A DNA stretch of 64,000 bases from Marivita hallyeonensis (lineage in GTDB: Bacteria > Pseudomonadota > Alphaproteobacteria > Rhodobacterales > Rhodobacteraceae). The stretch is taken from NCBI RefSeq assembly GCF_900129875.1, contig NZ_FQXC01000001.1, positions 1,048,167-1,112,166 on the forward strand, written 5' to 3'. The position numbers and the translations under genes are program-made. The notes under the pieces are model-generated. The model made no database searches and was not told the origin of the DNA. It worked only from the letters and a program-made list of their open reading frames with translations. Shown one piece after another: positions 63,168 to 64,000 of this stretch (position 1 is its first letter; every line of letters starts with the position of its first letter).

Positions 63168-63854
63168 CTAGGCGGTGGCTTTCTTCACGATCGCTCCCAG
63201 GTCGGACGCGATGTCGTTGATGGCTCCCATCGCATCCACACGGGCGAGTGCGCCCTGTGCGAGATAAAATGCAATCAAGGGAGATGTTTGAGCATGATAT
63301 GCATCAAGTCGCGCCGCGACGGTTTCTGCATTGTCATCCGCTCTTCGTTTGAAATCAGTGCCTTGGCACTTGTCGCATACGCCTTTGGTCGTAGGCGCTT
63401 TGAACGTGTCGTGGTAGCCTTCGCCGCAATTTCCGCAGGTGAACCGGCCGGAAATCCGTTCGACCATGGCCGCATCGTCCACATCGAGGCTGATCGCGGC
63501 GTCGATTTTCTGACCTGATTCTGCGAGCAGCGAATCGAGCGCTTCGGCCTGCACCGTGGTGCGCGGGAACCCGTCGAGGATCACGCCGTTGGCGCAATCC
63601 GGTTCGGCCAGACGGTCGCGCAGGATGGCGATAACGATGTCGTCGCTCACCAGCTCCCCGGCTTCCATGACCGCCTTGGCCTGCTTGCCCGCCTCGGTGC
63701 CTGCTGCCACCGCAGCGCGCAAGAGGTCACCGGTGCTGAGCTGGACAAGGCCAAACTGCTCTTCCAGCATCCGCGCCTGTGTGCCTTTCCCGGCGCCCGG
63801 AGGGCCGAGAAGGATAAGAACCGGGGCGGTTGTGGGTGTACGCGTGCCATCCAT
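63168..63854 (-). CDS. adk: adenylate kinase
   Basis: A 228-residue long-form adenylate kinase. P-loop GPPGAGKGTQ (17-26), LSTGDLLR, ILDGFPRT, and a LID with four Cys (CGNCGEGYH, CDKCQG) that should bind zinc. It converts ATP + AMP to 2 ADP, which removes the AMP made by acetyl-CoA synthetase encoded just upstream. That functional fit may explain the neighbourhood. The standard adk copy near ribosomal genes may also exist; this could be a second one. Confidence 0.95.
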   Translation of the reverse strand: MDGTRTPTTAPVLILLGPPGAGKGTQARMLEEQFGLVQLSTGDLLRAAVAAGTEAGKQAKAVMEAGELVSDDIVIAILRDRLAEPDCANGVILDGFPRTTVQAEALDSLLAESGQKIDAAISLDVDDAAMVERISGRFTCGNCGEGYHDTFKAPTTKGVCDKCQGTDFKRRADDNAETVAARLDAYHAQTSPLIAFYLAQGALARVDAMGAINDIASDLGAIVKKATA

Positions 63855-63859
63855 GACCC

Positions 63860-64000
63860 TTACCCCTTGTTCATTCTGTTGTTGATGAGGTCATCGACGA
63901 CGGAGGGGTCGGCGAGTGTTGAGGTGTCGCCGAGGGCGCCGTAGTCGTTTTCGGCGATCTTGCGCAGGATGCGGCGCATGATCTTGCCGGAGCGGGTTTT
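63860..64000 (-). CDS. acs: acetyl-CoA synthetase, C-terminal end (partial)
   Basis: Only the last 46 codons are in the window. The reading frame shows [16 protein letters not shown], the conserved motif around the acetylatable lysine of Acs, and ends NNRMNKG. The enzyme activates acetate with ATP and CoA. The Lys in SGK is the known acetylation site for control. The gene lies 5 nt upstream of adk in the same direction, suggesting one operon. Confidence 0.93.
   Translation of the reverse strand, partial: KTRSGKIMRRILRKIAENDYGALGDTSTLADPSVVDDLINNRMNKG

Overview
The window looks like a chromosomal segment of a marine alphaproteobacterium of the Rhodobacterales (Roseobacter) type. It has fairly high GC, tightly packed operons joined by ATGA-type overlaps, a tripartite tricarboxylate (TctCBA) transporter, a Na+:solute symporter with a DUF4212 partner next to a DUF294/CBS protein and acs, and a T6SS gene set like those of other alphaproteobacteria. 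No rRNA, tRNA, CRISPR array, insertion sequence or phage gene was recognised.

Region 1 (1-11300) is an accessory envelope block. It starts with a giant RTX-type secreted protein (128-4957, minus) that carries five pre-peptidase-like repeats and a leishmanolysin-like fold in which all the zinc ligands appear lost. Next come a secreted caspase-like/Sel1/peptidoglycan-binding protein (5297-6802, plus), a small secreted protein, and an ExbB-ExbD-ExbD operon. The gene in the TonB position of that operon encodes not a TonB domain but a periplasmic module also found at the C-terminus of the T6SS Ser/Thr kinase about 28 kb away.

Region 2 (11315-39350) is a near-complete type VI secretion locus. A SAM methyltransferase precedes tssA, tssB, tssC, hcp, tagJ, tssE, tssF, tssG, clpV, vgrG, a DUF6931 gene, PAAR, tagH (FHA), tssK, tssL (with OmpA domain), tssM, tagF and a PP2C phosphatase. 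On the opposite strand lie a PpkA-type kinase and an OmpA-like protein, followed by a membrane-anchored M15 peptidase. No TssJ lipoprotein is seen. Kinase, phosphatase, FHA protein and TagF together suggest a threonine-phosphorylation pathway. No obvious toxin/immunity pair is present.

Region 3 (39638-44055) holds an FAD oxidoreductase, an isoprenylcysteine-methyltransferase-like membrane protein, a UbiG-like methyltransferase, a DUF4149 protein and an RhlE-type RNA helicase ending in a clear intrinsic terminator.

Region 4 (44161-57127) is a catabolic island. It encodes a complex-II-like enzyme (FeS, two membrane anchors, flavoprotein lacking the covalent-FAD histidine), a two-subunit class I fumarase/tartrate dehydratase-type hydratase, a cytosolic sulfite-oxidase-family molybdoenzyme and a ThDP enzyme, all co-oriented and overlapping. 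After these come a GST, a TauE-like TSUP exporter and a LysR regulator on the minus strand, divergent from tctCBA. Together they suggest uptake and oxidation of a substituted dicarboxylate, possibly a sulfonated one; the substrate is inference.

Region 5 (57120-64000) is an acetate/monocarboxylate module on the minus strand: acs (partial), adk, DUF4212, Na+:solute symporter, DUF294 cNMP/CBS protein, a small membrane protein and a PAS-exonuclease.
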